The translations under genes and the position numbers were made by a program. A stretch of 64,000 nucleotides of DNA, taken from contig JACJNZ010000079.1 in NCBI GenBank assembly GCA_014695325.1, positions 52,591-116,590 of the forward strand, in the 5' to 3' direction. The notes beneath the pieces are model-generated. The model did not search any database and had not been told where the DNA came from. It saw only the letters and a program-made list of their open reading frames with translations. The stretch's first letter is position 1, and the number at the start of each line of letters is the position of its first letter. This document shows, in pieces, positions 42,275 through 51,601 of this stretch. This DNA is from Cyanobacteria bacterium FACHB-502. GTDB lineage: Bacteria; Cyanobacteriota; Cyanobacteriia; Elainellales; Elainellaceae.

Positions 42275-42982
42275 TTAGAGAAGTCCTTCACAGACTCGTC
42301 CATCACCGTCCCGGTCCAGCCGAAAAGGATCGCCAGGAAATAAGTTGAAAACCCGCTGGGCTTCCGCCTGAGATCTGAAGTTTGAGCAGTCACAATCTGA
42401 ATTGACGCAACTCGGCAAGTTTGAGGTGGATTGCGCCGACGTCGGTCGTGCTGGAGTGGGAAAAGAAGCTGGAGCCGAACGCACCCCTCGTCGCCAATCC
42501 CACGGCATCGTTGGACTCGACTGTGCCCAGAAATTTCGCCTTGCCGCTCTCGCCTGTGTCTCTGCTGCCAGTAGCGCATCCCGTGAGTTGGGGCAGTTGC
42601 TCAAATACTCGGGGTACACAACTGCATGACCTTCCTCAACCAGCTGCAGGTTAATCATTCGCCCGTTAGCGAACACCACACCTACTACACGTCCGTAGCG
42701 ATCCGTATCAGTCTGCACAAGTTGGACAGCCTGCCCCTGCAGGAGAAGTTGACGTAGGCGATTCGCAGCGGCTTGCCCTCCAGGTTGCTGGGCTTCTGGT
42801 GAATCAATACAGCTTAGGCGCACTGTCATATTTCGCCCATTCTGGCTGATTCGCAGCGTATCCCCATCCCCTGTTGAAATAACCGTGGCATTGAGAGGTT
42901 GAGCGATCGTTTGAGGAGCAGCAAGCAAACTCAGGCAACACGAAGCTAGGGTGAGGAGAGCAAGCAGGGGCGATCGAGCCAT
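42275..42982 (-). CDS. Secreted thermonuclease with C-terminal Excalibur domain
   Basis: The 235-aa protein has a signal peptide (LLALLTLASCCLSLLAA, ends near residue 28), an SNase domain with GDGDTLRISQNGRNMTVRLSCIDSPEAQQPGG and DTDRYGRVVGVVF (Asp, Arg, Glu, Arg of the active site all present), a Ser/Pro linker and the Excalibur motif DRDGDGRVCEGL at the end. It is a close paralogue of the 8816-9559 product. First gene of a two-gene operon with the GIY-YIG protein. The 'SCCLSL' could act as a lipobox, but the match is weak. Confidence 0.92.
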   Translation of the reverse strand: MARSPLLALLTLASCCLSLLAAPQTIAQPLNATVISTGDGDTLRISQNGRNMTVRLSCIDSPEAQQPGGQAAANRLRQLLLQGQAVQLVQTDTDRYGRVVGVVFANGRMINLQLVEEGHAVVYPEYLSNCPNSRDALLAAETQARAARRNFWAQSSPTMPWDWRRGVRSAPASFPTPARPTSAQSTSNLPSCVNSDCDCSNFRSQAEAQRVFNLFPGDPFRLDRDGDGRVCEGLL

Positions 42983-43166
42983 CTGAATTCAGCTGAGTAC
43001 ATCTATCCTTTAAGAGTACCCATCGTGAAATGATAGTTAGCTTAGTGGGTCGTATGAACTCGTTTTCCTACAGTATTTTGAAACTTAGATTTATTGACGA
43101 GTTTGTTTACAGCCTCAGTGGTGAAAGAAGGGTGGCTGACATCAATAAGGAAAACTGTAAAATAAG

Positions 43167-43278
43167 GGCCGTTTCTTTTACACTCCCAACTGTCACACCT
43201 AAATCGGCACTTTGCCAAAAACAGATACTAAAATTTCCTAGCTGCAATCGTAGAAACTCTCACCAGTTGTCCGTTGCA
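43167..43278 (-). repeat. ~110-bp inverted repeat, right copy
   Basis: Reading the minus strand it repeats 32726-32835 in the same order: TGCAACGGACAACTGG, then AGTTTCTACGATTGCAG, TTTTAGTATCTG, AGGTGTGACAGT and GTAAAAGAAACGGCC. It lies at the right end of the 10.4-kb segment, inside the downstream part of the GNAT cassette. Confidence 0.8.
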
Positions 43279-43286
43279 GCGTCTGG

Positions 43287-43865
43287 TTATTCCGCCGCTC
43301 TGGCAAGCCAGTCGGGTGGCCACTGTTCGAATCGACGCACGTACTCGATTTCCAAGCCGTCTTCATCATCCACATGCGAACCGCACGCGGCGAAGCCCAA
43401 TGACTGCGCCATGGCCGTTGAAGCCAGATTGTCCGGTGAAATCGAGACCAAAAAGCAACGTTGGCCGTGGAGTGAGTACGCCTAGTGCATCAGGGCGAGT
43501 ACGGCCTCAGTCGCATACCCTTGGCGCCTGAACGGCGCATGGACGGTGTAGCCCAACTCCACGACATCAGGTACGCTCGTCTCCAAGGATTCGGGGTGGG
43601 GCGGCGAGTGGAAGCCGATGTACCCCACCATCGTTCCCAAACTCCAATCGACCATGGCGCGCAGGAGCCACGGCTGAACGGATGGGTCACGGCGAAGTTG
43701 ATCGAACCGCATCGCCAGTGGCATATCTTGCAGCGGCAGGTCAGCAGGGATTTCACAATCGAGGATGCGCGCCGCTCGGGCCCGTTCTCCGGCCAGCAGC
43801 GCCACTAACACTGACGCGCCCATCGAACGAAGTTCAAGTCGGCGTGATTTGACGGCCAAACACAT
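43287..43865 (-). pseudogene. GNAT acetyltransferase cassette with an internal amber codon
   Basis: The frame encodes GNAT features: ELRSMGASVLVALLAGE, MVDWSLGTMVGYIGFHSPPHP, VELGYTVHAPFRRQGYATEAVLALMH, then a TAG at 43482-43484, and continues in frame with AYSLHGQRCFLVSISPDNLASTAMAQSLGF to a TAA at 43287. Homologues have Trp at the stop, so this is probably TGG to TAG. Apart from the one codon the gene is intact. Its reading direction is opposite to the main cassette array. Downstream lies a partial attC arm (CAGACGCTGCAACGGAC). Confidence 0.8.
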
Positions 43866-43885
43866 AAACTCAACACCTTACTGAG

Positions 43886-43969
43886 GAATAACGGTTCAAA
43901 TCAGCGGTATTAGACAACCTTGAACTTAGCAGAAAATTGCGTTTGTCCGCTGCATTTGAATTGTTATGC
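43886..43969 (-). other. attC-like site L, minus-strand orientation
   Basis: Read on the minus strand, R'' GCATAAC (43969-43963) and R' GTTATTC (43892-43886). The left arm TTCAAATgCAGCGG pairs perfectly with the right arm CCGCTGATTTGAA except for one unpaired G. It lies between the membrane-protein operon and the GNAT cassette. It shows that cassette DNA exists on both sides of the 10.4-kb segment. Confidence 0.82.
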
Positions 43970-43992
43970 TGCTTTCGTCAGTAGAATGAGAA

Positions 43993-44436
43993 CTAATATT
44001 TTGCTTTGTTCTCTTCAGCATATTTTACATAAAATTCAATTTCTTCTTCAGTAAGATCTGAAAGGCTTCTGCCATCTCTAAAAATTTCATAAACAGCCCA
44101 ACCAATTGATTCAATTAAATAGTAGGTCATCACTCCATTTGCAACATTACCTATCACTGGTATAAACGAAATCAAGGATTTGGATAAAGAAATTGCAACG
44201 AATTTTTTAATCAAAGCCTGAAATTGATCTGTAGATCTTACTTCATCTGTTGTTGTGCCACACAATTGAGCTAGCTCAGATACCATTTTGGTAACTATAG
44301 ATATTGAAAAAGCAGTATCAACCCCCCAAAGAGCGCCTATTGCAAGAGCACCAGAAGCTGTGCCTGAGGCAATGGAGTAGTTGCGAATAATAGTTTTTGC
44401 TCTATCTCTAAGACGTTTTTCTGCATCTGAGTTCAT
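43993..44436 (-). CDS. Cassette: hypothetical membrane-associated protein, 147 aa
   Basis: ATG 44436 with AAGGAGG six bases upstream. The product has ASGALAIGALWGVDTAFSISIVTKMVSELAQLCG and KKFVAISLSKSLISFIPVIGNVANGVMTYYLIESIGWAVYEIF, two hydrophobic helical regions like those of DUF697/EcsC-type helical proteins. The C-terminus is charged (LTEEEIEFYVKYAEENKAKY). It overlaps the upstream gene by ATGA, so they are translationally coupled. Followed by attC L. Confidence 0.65.
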   Translation of the reverse strand: MNSDAEKRLRDRAKTIIRNYSIASGTASGALAIGALWGVDTAFSISIVTKMVSELAQLCGTTTDEVRSTDQFQALIKKFVAISLSKSLISFIPVIGNVANGVMTYYLIESIGWAVYEIFRDGRSLSDLTEEEIEFYVKYAEENKAKY

Positions 44437-44921
44437 TTCATGCCTCCTTGAACAAAGGCAAAATAGCTCAAAGCAATAGTAATTGCTGCACACCAAGCTG
44501 AACTATCACTAAATACTTGTTTGTCTATTGCTTCCATTTTCTTTAGCTTAAGAAATGAAGATAATGCAAACAATCCTGTGGAAATCATAATTATAGTCAT
44601 TAAAAGATACGAAACTATTGAGGCAAAAATAGGGTTAGACGGACTTTGAAATAAAAGACTACCTACTGATGATGCTGCAATAGTAGTTGAGAAGAAAAAT
44701 AGTTCCCCATCTTTCAACAGTTCTGCTCGATCAGTCGTCACTTTTCCAATTTTTACTAAAATTAAATTTAACAAAAGTGGAAGCAAGGCTAAAATTACGT
44801 TGAAGAACAACCATTTGATGCTTGCTTGAGCAGAAGCATCTAAGGTCAAGGTTGATGAAGAGCCTTGTGCAATATAAATAAACTTTAAAAACAAGTTGGT
44901 ACTAAGTACAAAGTCAAGCAT
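44433..44921 (-). CDS. Cassette: hypothetical protein with four transmembrane segments
   Basis: The 162-aa product has hydrophobic segments at about residues 35-55, 73-90, 97-118 and 140-158, linked by short charged loops (VKIGKVTTDRAELLKDGE, LKKMEAIDKQVFSD). Family not recognised. Its stop overlaps the start of the next gene by 4 bp, so both proteins are probably made together. A tight pair of membrane proteins in a cassette could be a toxin/immunity or transport pair; that is speculation. A+T-rich. Confidence 0.65.
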   Translation of the reverse strand: MLDFVLSTNLFLKFIYIAQGSSSTLTLDASAQASIKWLFFNVILALLPLLLNLILVKIGKVTTDRAELLKDGELFFFSTTIAASSVGSLLFQSPSNPIFASIVSYLLMTIIMISTGLFALSSFLKLKKMEAIDKQVFSDSSAWCAAITIALSYFAFVQGGMK

Positions 44922-45178
44922 TTTGATAGACCTTATTCAGTTAAGTTCAACTTGTTGATTCAACTCTAGAGGAGTTCGCTCAATATACATAACTTTCTAT
45001 TCTCTTATTTTGCTGGAGGTGTTATCTGAGGGCAACCCTAATCTTGACTTATTAACAGATTTAGAGAGGTGGTGGATATGACTATAGCTACCCAGGATAT
45101 GCAGCGTAAAGAATCTATGTAAGCCGTGGGAAAGTAGAATCAACCCCCCAAACCCCCTTCCTACAACTGGAGGATAGC

Positions 45179-45962
45179 ATGAAGATTCTGGCAATTGACC
45201 TGGGCAAATACAACTCGGTTGCCTGCTTATTCAACACCACCACAAACCAGAGTGAGTTCGAGACGATCGCCACCCAACGTTGGGCATTTGAGCAACTGCT
45301 CAACCAGAGCCAACCAGACCAAGTCGTGATAGAAACCAGTTCCGTTACAGGCTGGGTGCATGACTTTTGCCAAAGTTTGGGATACAAGGTCTTAGTTGCC
45401 AACCCCAGTGCCGAGGCGTGACGATGGAAAAACGTCAAACGCAAAACCGACAAAGATGATGCCCTCAAACTAGCAAAACTGACGGCGCTAGAGCAAGTAT
45501 CAGCCGTTTATGTTCCGCTAGCAGAACGTCGTCAATATTGTCTACTCGTGAAGTATCGTAAAACCCTGGTCAATCGCATCAACCGCATCCAGAACCATAT
45601 TCGTACCTTATTTGACCATCAAGGTATCAGCATTCCTGATGGACACAGAGCTTGGACAGCTGCAGGCATTGAAACCTTAAGCCAACACCGCAAACCTCTA
45701 GCAGAGTGCCAACCCGACGAGTTTTGGCGAGGCGAACTCGATCTGGAGTTGCAGAGCTTAGATGCCCTATGGCAGCAATTGCAACAGGTAGACGACCAGC
45801 TTGAGAAGGTGGCTGAGCAAGATGAACAGGTTCAACTGTTACAAACAATTCCAGGGGTTGGGCGTAGAACGGCTGAGGTAATTGTCGCAGCCCTAGATCA
45901 TCCTCATCGCTTCAAAAATAGCCGTCAGGTATCAGCTTATGCAGGACTGGTTCCAGATCAGA
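45179..45962 (+). pseudogene. IS110-family transposase, in-frame stop and cut by IS1
   Basis: The DEDD catalytic domain begins MKILAIDLGKYNSVACLF and continues VVIETSSVTGWVHDFCQSLGYKVLVANPSAEA; then a TGA at 45419-45421, and the same frame goes on with RWKNVKRKTDKDDALKLAKLTALEQV (normal IS110 has Trp or similar there). The C-terminal Tnp_IS116/IS110/IS902 domain starts TIPGVGRRTAEVIVAALDH and ends abruptly at PDQR, where an IS1-type element begins. The rest of the gene is not seen on the other side. Confidence 0.85.
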
Positions 45963-45989
45963 GGTAGTGTTCTAGACCTGTGGAATCCC

Positions 45990-46454
45990 CTAAATGGGGA
46001 GCCCGAATTCATAGCGGTTGATAAACAGCCCGATGACAATATCATGCATCCACTCCGACTTCGAAAAACAAATCGTCTTGCGTGCCAATCGCTTGATCCG
46101 AGTTCGTAACGTTAGATGTTTCCGTTCAATCTTCTGGGTGTAATGCTTACCGACCTCATGCTGGTCTTCATCCAGCAACCGAGCATAGCCGCCCCAACCA
46201 TCCGTATAAAACTGCTCAATGCCAAAAGGCGTCAACAACTGCATCAACGACTTTAATGCTGCATCCGTGTGGTCAGCCAACACGTAAGCCAGCACTTTAC
46301 CACTCGCGTGATCAATTGCATGCCATAACCACCGTTGCTGGTTTTTCTTGCCCACAAAGCTCCACATCTCATCCATCTCTGCCTCATCCGCTCGCTGCAG
46401 GAGGACTTCGACCGTTTCAGGTTCGGACAACTGTTCCAGCAACGGTTGGTTCAC
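45990..46454 (-). CDS. insB: IS1 transposase, InsB part
   Basis: The 154-aa frame holds the catalytic DDE residues in DEMWSFVGKKNQQRWLWHAIDH, FYTDGWGGYARLL and the RIKRLARKTICFSKS segment. In IS1 the InsB frame is joined to InsA by -1 frameshifting. The overlap with insA is 46417-46454 and contains AAAAAAAG on the minus strand (near 46476-46482), the expected slippage site. Confidence 0.85.
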   Translation of the reverse strand: MNQPLLEQLSEPETVEVLLQRADEAEMDEMWSFVGKKNQQRWLWHAIDHASGKVLAYVLADHTDAALKSLMQLLTPFGIEQFYTDGWGGYARLLDEDQHEVGKHYTQKIERKHLTLRTRIKRLARKTICFSKSEWMHDIVIGLFINRYEFGLPI

Positions 46455-46737
46455 TGACTTCAGGAGACGAGACTTTTTTTAATTCTTCAATGACTGTTGT
46501 GGGGCTAATTCCCAACACCCGAGCGGTGTCTCTGATGCCACTGCCGTTGACTGCCATGTCTGCAATTTGTTGTTTGACTTCGGGTAAGTAGCCCCGGTAG
46601 GAGTAGTGCTGGATAAAGGTGCTGCGGGAGCATTGAGGATTGCGGCACTTGTAGCGTTGTTTTCCCTCAGAGGATTTACCATGTTTAACCACATTAGAAC
46701 TGTGACAAGCAGGACAAAGAATGGGTTCTAGAACCAT
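46417..46737 (-). CDS. insA: IS1 InsA protein
   Basis: From ATG 46737 the product MVLEPILCPACHSSNVVKHGK has a Zn-finger-like CPAC..C..C (RYKCRNPQC) and a helix-turn-helix SGIRDTARVLGISPTTVIEEL. It binds the inverted repeats and regulates transposition. An upstream start at 46767 adds ten residues. Ends in the frameshift region with insB. Confidence 0.82.
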   Translation of the reverse strand: MVLEPILCPACHSSNVVKHGKSSEGKQRYKCRNPQCSRSTFIQHYSYRGYLPEVKQQIADMAVNGSGIRDTARVLGISPTTVIEELKKVSSPEVSEPTVAGTVVRT

Positions 46738-46909
46738 AGCAGTGTTTAGGGGTAGACATAACTCCATTCTCTCTTCCTTCCACAGGTCTAGAACATCACC
46801 AACGAGGGCACTTACCTTTATTACTCAGGAAACTGCCTTTTACCTGAAGGAAAATTGCGGCAGTTTTACCTCCAGGATGATTCATCAGCAACAATCACAG
46901 AGATCGTTC

Positions 46910-47683
46910 TCAAGTTGAAGCAACAAACTTTTTCTCTCGCAGTTTGAGGCGACAAGTCAGTTCCACATCAAGTTCATACCGATCCGTCAAATCCCTTCGC
47001 TGTAATGCGTTCTCAACGGCTCGCTGGGCACAGGTAATTTGCTCATACCGTTTTTGTTGTGAAACACTACCTGCATGAAGCCGATAGGCATAAAGCGGGT
47101 GTTGCAGGTGATAAATGTCTGCTACCTCAGATAATCTCAGGCATAAATCATAGTCCTGGGCACAGGGGAAAGATAAATCAATCCCTCCCACTTGCTCAAA
47201 AACTGAGCGCCTGAGCAGGCGGAAGTGGAAGGTCATGAAGTTCGTCAACAATCGCTCTTTGGAATAGGGAATCTGACAACGCCGCCCTAACCCTAAAATC
47301 TGGTTCTTTTCATCAATTTCCAGATAGTTGGTGTAAACCATGCCAACACTCGGCTGAGTGTCAAGAACGGCGGCTGTCGCTTCTAATGCTTGGACTGCAA
47401 GCAAATCGTCACTGTCTACACAGCCGAAGTAGGTTCCCGTTGTTTGGGCAATCGCAGCTTTGAGTGAGGCGGTAAACCCTTGATGGGCAGCCTCAATGAG
47501 GCGAATTCGTTTGTCCTGTGCGGCGTAAAACTGGGCAATCTCGACTGAGCGATCCGTTGACCCATCATCCCAAATTAAGAACTCAAAATCCTGATGCGTT
47601 TGACTGAGAACGCTTTCGATCGCATCGGGCAGGTAGTGTTCACGGTTGTAAACGGTTAGAACAACAGAGATGGGAACGGGCAT
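46910..47683 (-). CDS. Glycosyltransferase family 2
   Basis: The 257-aa GT-A enzyme has PISVVLTVYNREHYLPDAIESVLSQTHQDFEFLIWDDGSTD, then the DxD-like CVDSDDLLAVQALE for metal/nucleotide-sugar binding and CAQDYDLCLRLSEVADIY. It transfers a sugar to an unknown acceptor. It begins 20 bp after the radical SAM/SPASM gene on the same strand, so the pair is probably an operon. The plus-strand DNA just after IS1 (46801-46910) is not explained by it. Confidence 0.88.
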   Translation of the reverse strand: MPVPISVVLTVYNREHYLPDAIESVLSQTHQDFEFLIWDDGSTDRSVEIAQFYAAQDKRIRLIEAAHQGFTASLKAAIAQTTGTYFGCVDSDDLLAVQALEATAAVLDTQPSVGMVYTNYLEIDEKNQILGLGRRCQIPYSKERLLTNFMTFHFRLLRRSVFEQVGGIDLSFPCAQDYDLCLRLSEVADIYHLQHPLYAYRLHAGSVSQQKRYEQITCAQRAVENALQRRDLTDRYELDVELTCRLKLREKKFVAST

Positions 47684-47703
47684 AGTAATAAGGCAGCTAA
47701 TAA

Positions 47704-48597
47704 TTACACAAATAATGTGGAGCCAACAGAGCAGGTTTTACAGGGGGAAAAGGTCTGCCGCGACTGCTGAAGCCGATGGCGCAACTGTTGCATGGATTCA
47801 CTGCTCCAGATCTCTCGGATTGTCTGAGTGTGAGCATTGCCAAGCGTCAGCCATCCCTGGGCATCAAAGGGGCAAGGAGCTACACTTCCGTCTGCGTTAA
47901 TCATCAAGCTGGCGTTGACGAAGTAGCAGGGATGGAATCCGCCTTTCAGCACTAATTGATCGCCTTGCCATGTATAACGACTGAGGTGCAAGTTTTGGGG
48001 GAGATAGGGATCGGGGTCAGCTTGCTGGGGCAGCATATCCAGGCTGACGGCTTTGAGGGCAAACTTAATGCCAAGCTGCTGGGCGAGTGCCCTTGCCTCT
48101 TCGATTTGATGTTCATTGTGCCGCATGACAATAAATTGCCAGACGATCTCTAGGTGGGCAGGACGTTGTTTCAGCAGTAAAGCAAGTCCACGCAGCACTT
48201 TGTCAAAATCAACTCCGACTCGGTATCGGTTGAAGGTTTCAGCATCGATGCCGTCGATCGCTAAGAGCAGGGTATGCAGCCCAGAGTCGATGAGCTTCTG
48301 GATATTTTCCAGTTTGTAAAACACAAACCCGTTGGTACTGACGTGAGTCTGTGCGCCTCGGTCTGCAGCGTAGCGAAACATGGCAAAAATGTCTGGATGT
48401 AGGAAGGGTTCGCCATAGTTCCAGAAATAAACCAATCTCGGACGCACTTCGTCAATGATGCGTTTGTAGAGATGGAAGTCCAAGAATGCTTTATCACGGG
48501 AGAGCTGATTTGCTCCGGTGGGACAGAGCGGGCACTGAGCATTACAGGTATTGGTTGGCTCAAACCACAAATAGGTCGGAAGCGTTTCGCTGAGCAT
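47704..48597 (-). CDS. Radical SAM protein with SPASM-type C-terminus
   Basis: The 297-aa protein has the [4Fe-4S]-SAM motif CNAQCPLCP (CxxxCxxC, residues 17-24), HVSTNGFVF typical of SPASM enzymes, and a C-terminal auxiliary-cluster region: CYFVNASLMINADGSVAPCPFD and CKTCSV. Such enzymes modify peptides or other substrates by radical chemistry. No RiPP precursor peptide was found close by. Linked to the GT2 gene downstream and to RTX/PPIase genes upstream on the same strand. Confidence 0.9.
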   Translation of the reverse strand: MLSETLPTYLWFEPTNTCNAQCPLCPTGANQLSRDKAFLDFHLYKRIIDEVRPRLVYFWNYGEPFLHPDIFAMFRYAADRGAQTHVSTNGFVFYKLENIQKLIDSGLHTLLLAIDGIDAETFNRYRVGVDFDKVLRGLALLLKQRPAHLEIVWQFIVMRHNEHQIEEARALAQQLGIKFALKAVSLDMLPQQADPDPYLPQNLHLSRYTWQGDQLVLKGGFHPCYFVNASLMINADGSVAPCPFDAQGWLTLGNAHTQTIREIWSSESMQQLRHRLQQSRQTFSPCKTCSVGSTLFV

Positions 48598-48739
48598 AGT
48601 GCAACTGACAAGGTGAATGAAGCTGAGCGAAGTAAATAGGGTGTCCTAGTTTACTTCGCTTCAGTAAGTGAACACTGAAAATTGTGAATTCTTGATTCCT
48701 TTCTAGTGCAATTTCTTGCTGAATGCCAATTTCACTAAA

Positions 48740-51526
48740 CTACACGTACTTAAAGTAACTACTGTTCAGATTCAGGTTGTAATTACCTTTGACAAAAGCA
48801 ATCGTATCTTCAGTTGTTTGAGCAATGGAATTTGAGATTGCGGTAACCATATTTTCAGGAGTCGCAGATAAATCTACGACTGCTCCGATCCCAAGTTGAG
48901 CAACCAAATCGGTGTAAGCACTCTTCACATCCTCACCGACAGCAAAGATGGGCACAATGCTAGCACTGCTTAGAGCTTCTCGAAGCTGAGCAATTGACAC
49001 ATAATCTTCATCGGAGTCAATCCACTTGCTGCCCTGGGAGTCAATCCGCTTGTCGCCATCGTTTGGTCTAATACCGTTAACTTCCGCAGCCAAATCGCCG
49101 GCTTGATGAAATAATGAATTTGTAGCGATTACCACAACACGAGCAGCATCATCTCGGAAGTTCCTTAACTTGAACGCATCAACATTTTTAGATATCGTAA
49201 ACAGTGCATCAAGTTGTGCCCCTTTTCCATCCTCTATCTCTTTTTCCCCATAACCGTCTTCTGACCAGTCACTAGGGGAGTAAACGTCGAGCCACTCCAT
49301 CTGAAGTTTTCTAAATTCAAAATCTGTTTCTAGGTTTGGAAAGAATGTGGAGTCAAACATCGAAGACGTCCAAGTTGAGGTACCAGACTCTACTCCAACT
49401 TGTTGGTAATCGTAAATTGGATATCCCTCATAAGGATTACCATACATATCTGTACCTCCCTCCACATAATCGACTATCACATCGTCATAGATGGGATAGC
49501 GATAACTGAACGTATATTTTCGATCAGTAAAGGTATGTAATCCAAAACGCATTGTTGGATTTGTTTGCGGAAGAGAGTCCAAAAGCTCAGGGACGAGTTG
49601 TTTGACTGAGGTTAATTTGTTTTTGAAGGCAGGGGCTACCTCTTGAAGCCATACAACGTCTAGGTCAAGCTTGCGGTTAATGTATGTGCCCTCATCATCT
49701 TCAAACACGCTATAGTCGGATGCTTTGCCTTTAAGCTGAATCTTGTCTCCTTCAGAAGGATCAAAGTCATAAACCTCAGCCATCGAAAAGGTTCTACCCG
49801 GAGAGTCTAGATAATAGACATGATTAGCATCACCGAGAGCAAAGGTGTCAGCCCCTTCACCACCAAGCAATCTATCCTTTTCTTCTAAGCCAGGAGGGAT
49901 CGTACCAGGAACAAGATTATTGCCAACTTTGACCCCAACTAGCAAATCGTCACCGTCTCCACCACGCAGGTTATCGTTACCTATCCCACCGTAAAGTTCA
50001 TCATTGCCCGCACCACCTCTGAGTCGATCATTTCCCTCGTCACCATACAGTTTGTCGGAATCGTTTCCGCCGTAAAGCCGATCATCGCCAAACTCGCCCC
50101 GCAGTTCGTCATTGCCTTGATTGCCTCGAAGAGTGTCATCACCTGCTTGTCCATTTAAGCGATCCGCTCCTTCACCACCATATAGAAAATCTGCGCCTCC
50201 GCCTCCATTGAGAACATCATCGCCTTCCTCCCCATGCATCCAATCTTGAGCAGCACCACCACGAAGAATATCGTTTCCTTTGCCCAAGAAATACTCAGTC
50301 GAGTTGCTTGCTGGATTAATGTCATTAATGACTCTGAATTTGTCGGTCAATCGCTCCTTAATCTGTAACTGTTGTCCACCTACTAGTTCAACGACTTGTA
50401 GGACATCTACGTCCTCAGTTCCGTAGAATCTGTAGTCGGCTGTTTTAGATGAATCCTGTAGTTTCCCGTAAAAGCCTAACGGCTTAACTTCTTCTCTACC
50501 TCCTCCTGTAGAGAATTCCGAAATTAAAACCCTGTCAAAAGCAACTAAGGGAGACATTAGGGCTGAAAAAGCACTTTGAACAAAGTCACTATCAAGCTCA
50601 GAATCATTCAAATTCAAAACATTGTCAGCTAGCTTTAGTTCTGGCTTCTGTGGATCAATCAAATTATTGAGCAACCGATAGACATCCCCATGTTGAGCGT
50701 CACCTTTAGCAACAATATTTTGGGAAGGTTCGTTGACATCAACTACAGGTATCCCAAAATCTACCAGAATAGCTTCATCTACTTTAGAAGAATATTCTAG
50801 ACTTCCAGCCACAGTAGATCGTCCTACAAGCGACCTTGAGAATGAGGAAACATCTCTAAAGTCAAAATCATCTTCCCCAGGTTTGACCTTCTCTCCATTA
50901 CTCCTGTACCAGTAGTAGCCTTCATCTCTGTATTCATCAGGAACAGCAAATCGAAGAGCAGTCCGATTTTGAAGGAAAGACCAGTCAGCCGCTGAATCAA
51001 GCACAGTAATGCTTTTCGTATCCCCCAACCCTTGCCCGTTCTTGAGTTCCCAAGCTATTTCACCGACAAGAAATGATCCAAGACTGTGCCCAATGAGATT
51101 AAGATCCGCAGGATTGATGCCCCAATCTTTCAATAAGCCCGCAACTGCTGTTGCAACAGGACCAACCCAGTTAGCAGCAACATAGTAGCCTCCATCTACC
51201 AGTCCATTTGCAATGCTTCCAACGGAAGCAGAACCCGAGCCAGAGGCTTCTGTCCAATTGATAGTTAAAACAATGTCGTTTGGATTTGCCTGCCTCAGGC
51301 TGTCTGCCAATTCTACAAAATTTTGATAATTAGCATTCCAGCCGTGAGTGACAATCCATACCTGCCGCCTCTCCTGAATCTGATCCCGCAATTGTTGAAC
51401 ATCAAAATCAGAATAACCAACGATCTGTACAAAGACATTGCGGCTACTCGGATCAACGCCAGCTGGTGGCTTTTGCTCATCGCCACCAGTAACTACCAGA
51501 CTCTGCAAAAATGCTGTATCTATCAT
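48740..51526 (-). CDS. Lipase-RTX-VWA multidomain secreted protein
   Basis: The 928-aa protein combines an alpha/beta-hydrolase (lipase) domain of residues ~1-300 ([12 protein letters not shown]; nucleophile elbow [15 protein letters not shown]), about a dozen RTX nonapeptide repeats at ~420-535 (GGxGxDxLxGxxG), and a C-terminal region that fits a von Willebrand/integrin-beta-like fold (residues ~640-910: [29 protein letters not shown]). There is no signal peptide; RTX-type type I secretion is likely. The triple arrangement is unusual. Same strand as the PPIase, FG-GAP and radical SAM genes. Confidence 0.85.
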   Translation of the reverse strand: MIDTAFLQSLVVTGGDEQKPPAGVDPSSRNVFVQIVGYSDFDVQQLRDQIQERRQVWIVTHGWNANYQNFVELADSLRQANPNDIVLTINWTEASGSGSASVGSIANGLVDGGYYVAANWVGPVATAVAGLLKDWGINPADLNLIGHSLGSFLVGEIAWELKNGQGLGDTKSITVLDSAADWSFLQNRTALRFAVPDEYRDEGYYWYRSNGEKVKPGEDDFDFRDVSSFSRSLVGRSTVAGSLEYSSKVDEAILVDFGIPVVDVNEPSQNIVAKGDAQHGDVYRLLNNLIDPQKPELKLADNVLNLNDSELDSDFVQSAFSALMSPLVAFDRVLISEFSTGGGREEVKPLGFYGKLQDSSKTADYRFYGTEDVDVLQVVELVGGQQLQIKERLTDKFRVINDINPASNSTEYFLGKGNDILRGGAAQDWMHGEEGDDVLNGGGGADFLYGGEGADRLNGQAGDDTLRGNQGNDELRGEFGDDRLYGGNDSDKLYGDEGNDRLRGGAGNDELYGGIGNDNLRGGDGDDLLVGVKVGNNLVPGTIPPGLEEKDRLLGGEGADTFALGDANHVYYLDSPGRTFSMAEVYDFDPSEGDKIQLKGKASDYSVFEDDEGTYINRKLDLDVVWLQEVAPAFKNKLTSVKQLVPELLDSLPQTNPTMRFGLHTFTDRKYTFSYRYPIYDDVIVDYVEGGTDMYGNPYEGYPIYDYQQVGVESGTSTWTSSMFDSTFFPNLETDFEFRKLQMEWLDVYSPSDWSEDGYGEKEIEDGKGAQLDALFTISKNVDAFKLRNFRDDAARVVVIATNSLFHQAGDLAAEVNGIRPNDGDKRIDSQGSKWIDSDEDYVSIAQLREALSSASIVPIFAVGEDVKSAYTDLVAQLGIGAVVDLSATPENMVTAISNSIAQTTEDTIAFVKGNYNLNLNSSYFKYV

Positions 51527-51601
51527 AAGTACTCCTGAAAATACACTAAGAATCTGATGAAAAAACCAAACGAGTAATCGCGCAAGAATTACTACTGAAG
51601 C

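Larger units (their letters stand above)
45963..46800 (-). mobile_element. IS1-family insertion sequence
   Basis: Ends are GGTAGTGTTCTAGACCTGTG (45963 on) and, inverted, CACAGGTCTAGAACATCACC (to 46800), about 23 bp with two mismatches. The element is 838 bp and carries insA and insB on the minus strand with a slippery A7 run. It disrupts the IS110 gene. No clear 8-9-bp target duplication could be found, so flanks may have been rearranged. Confidence 0.88.
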
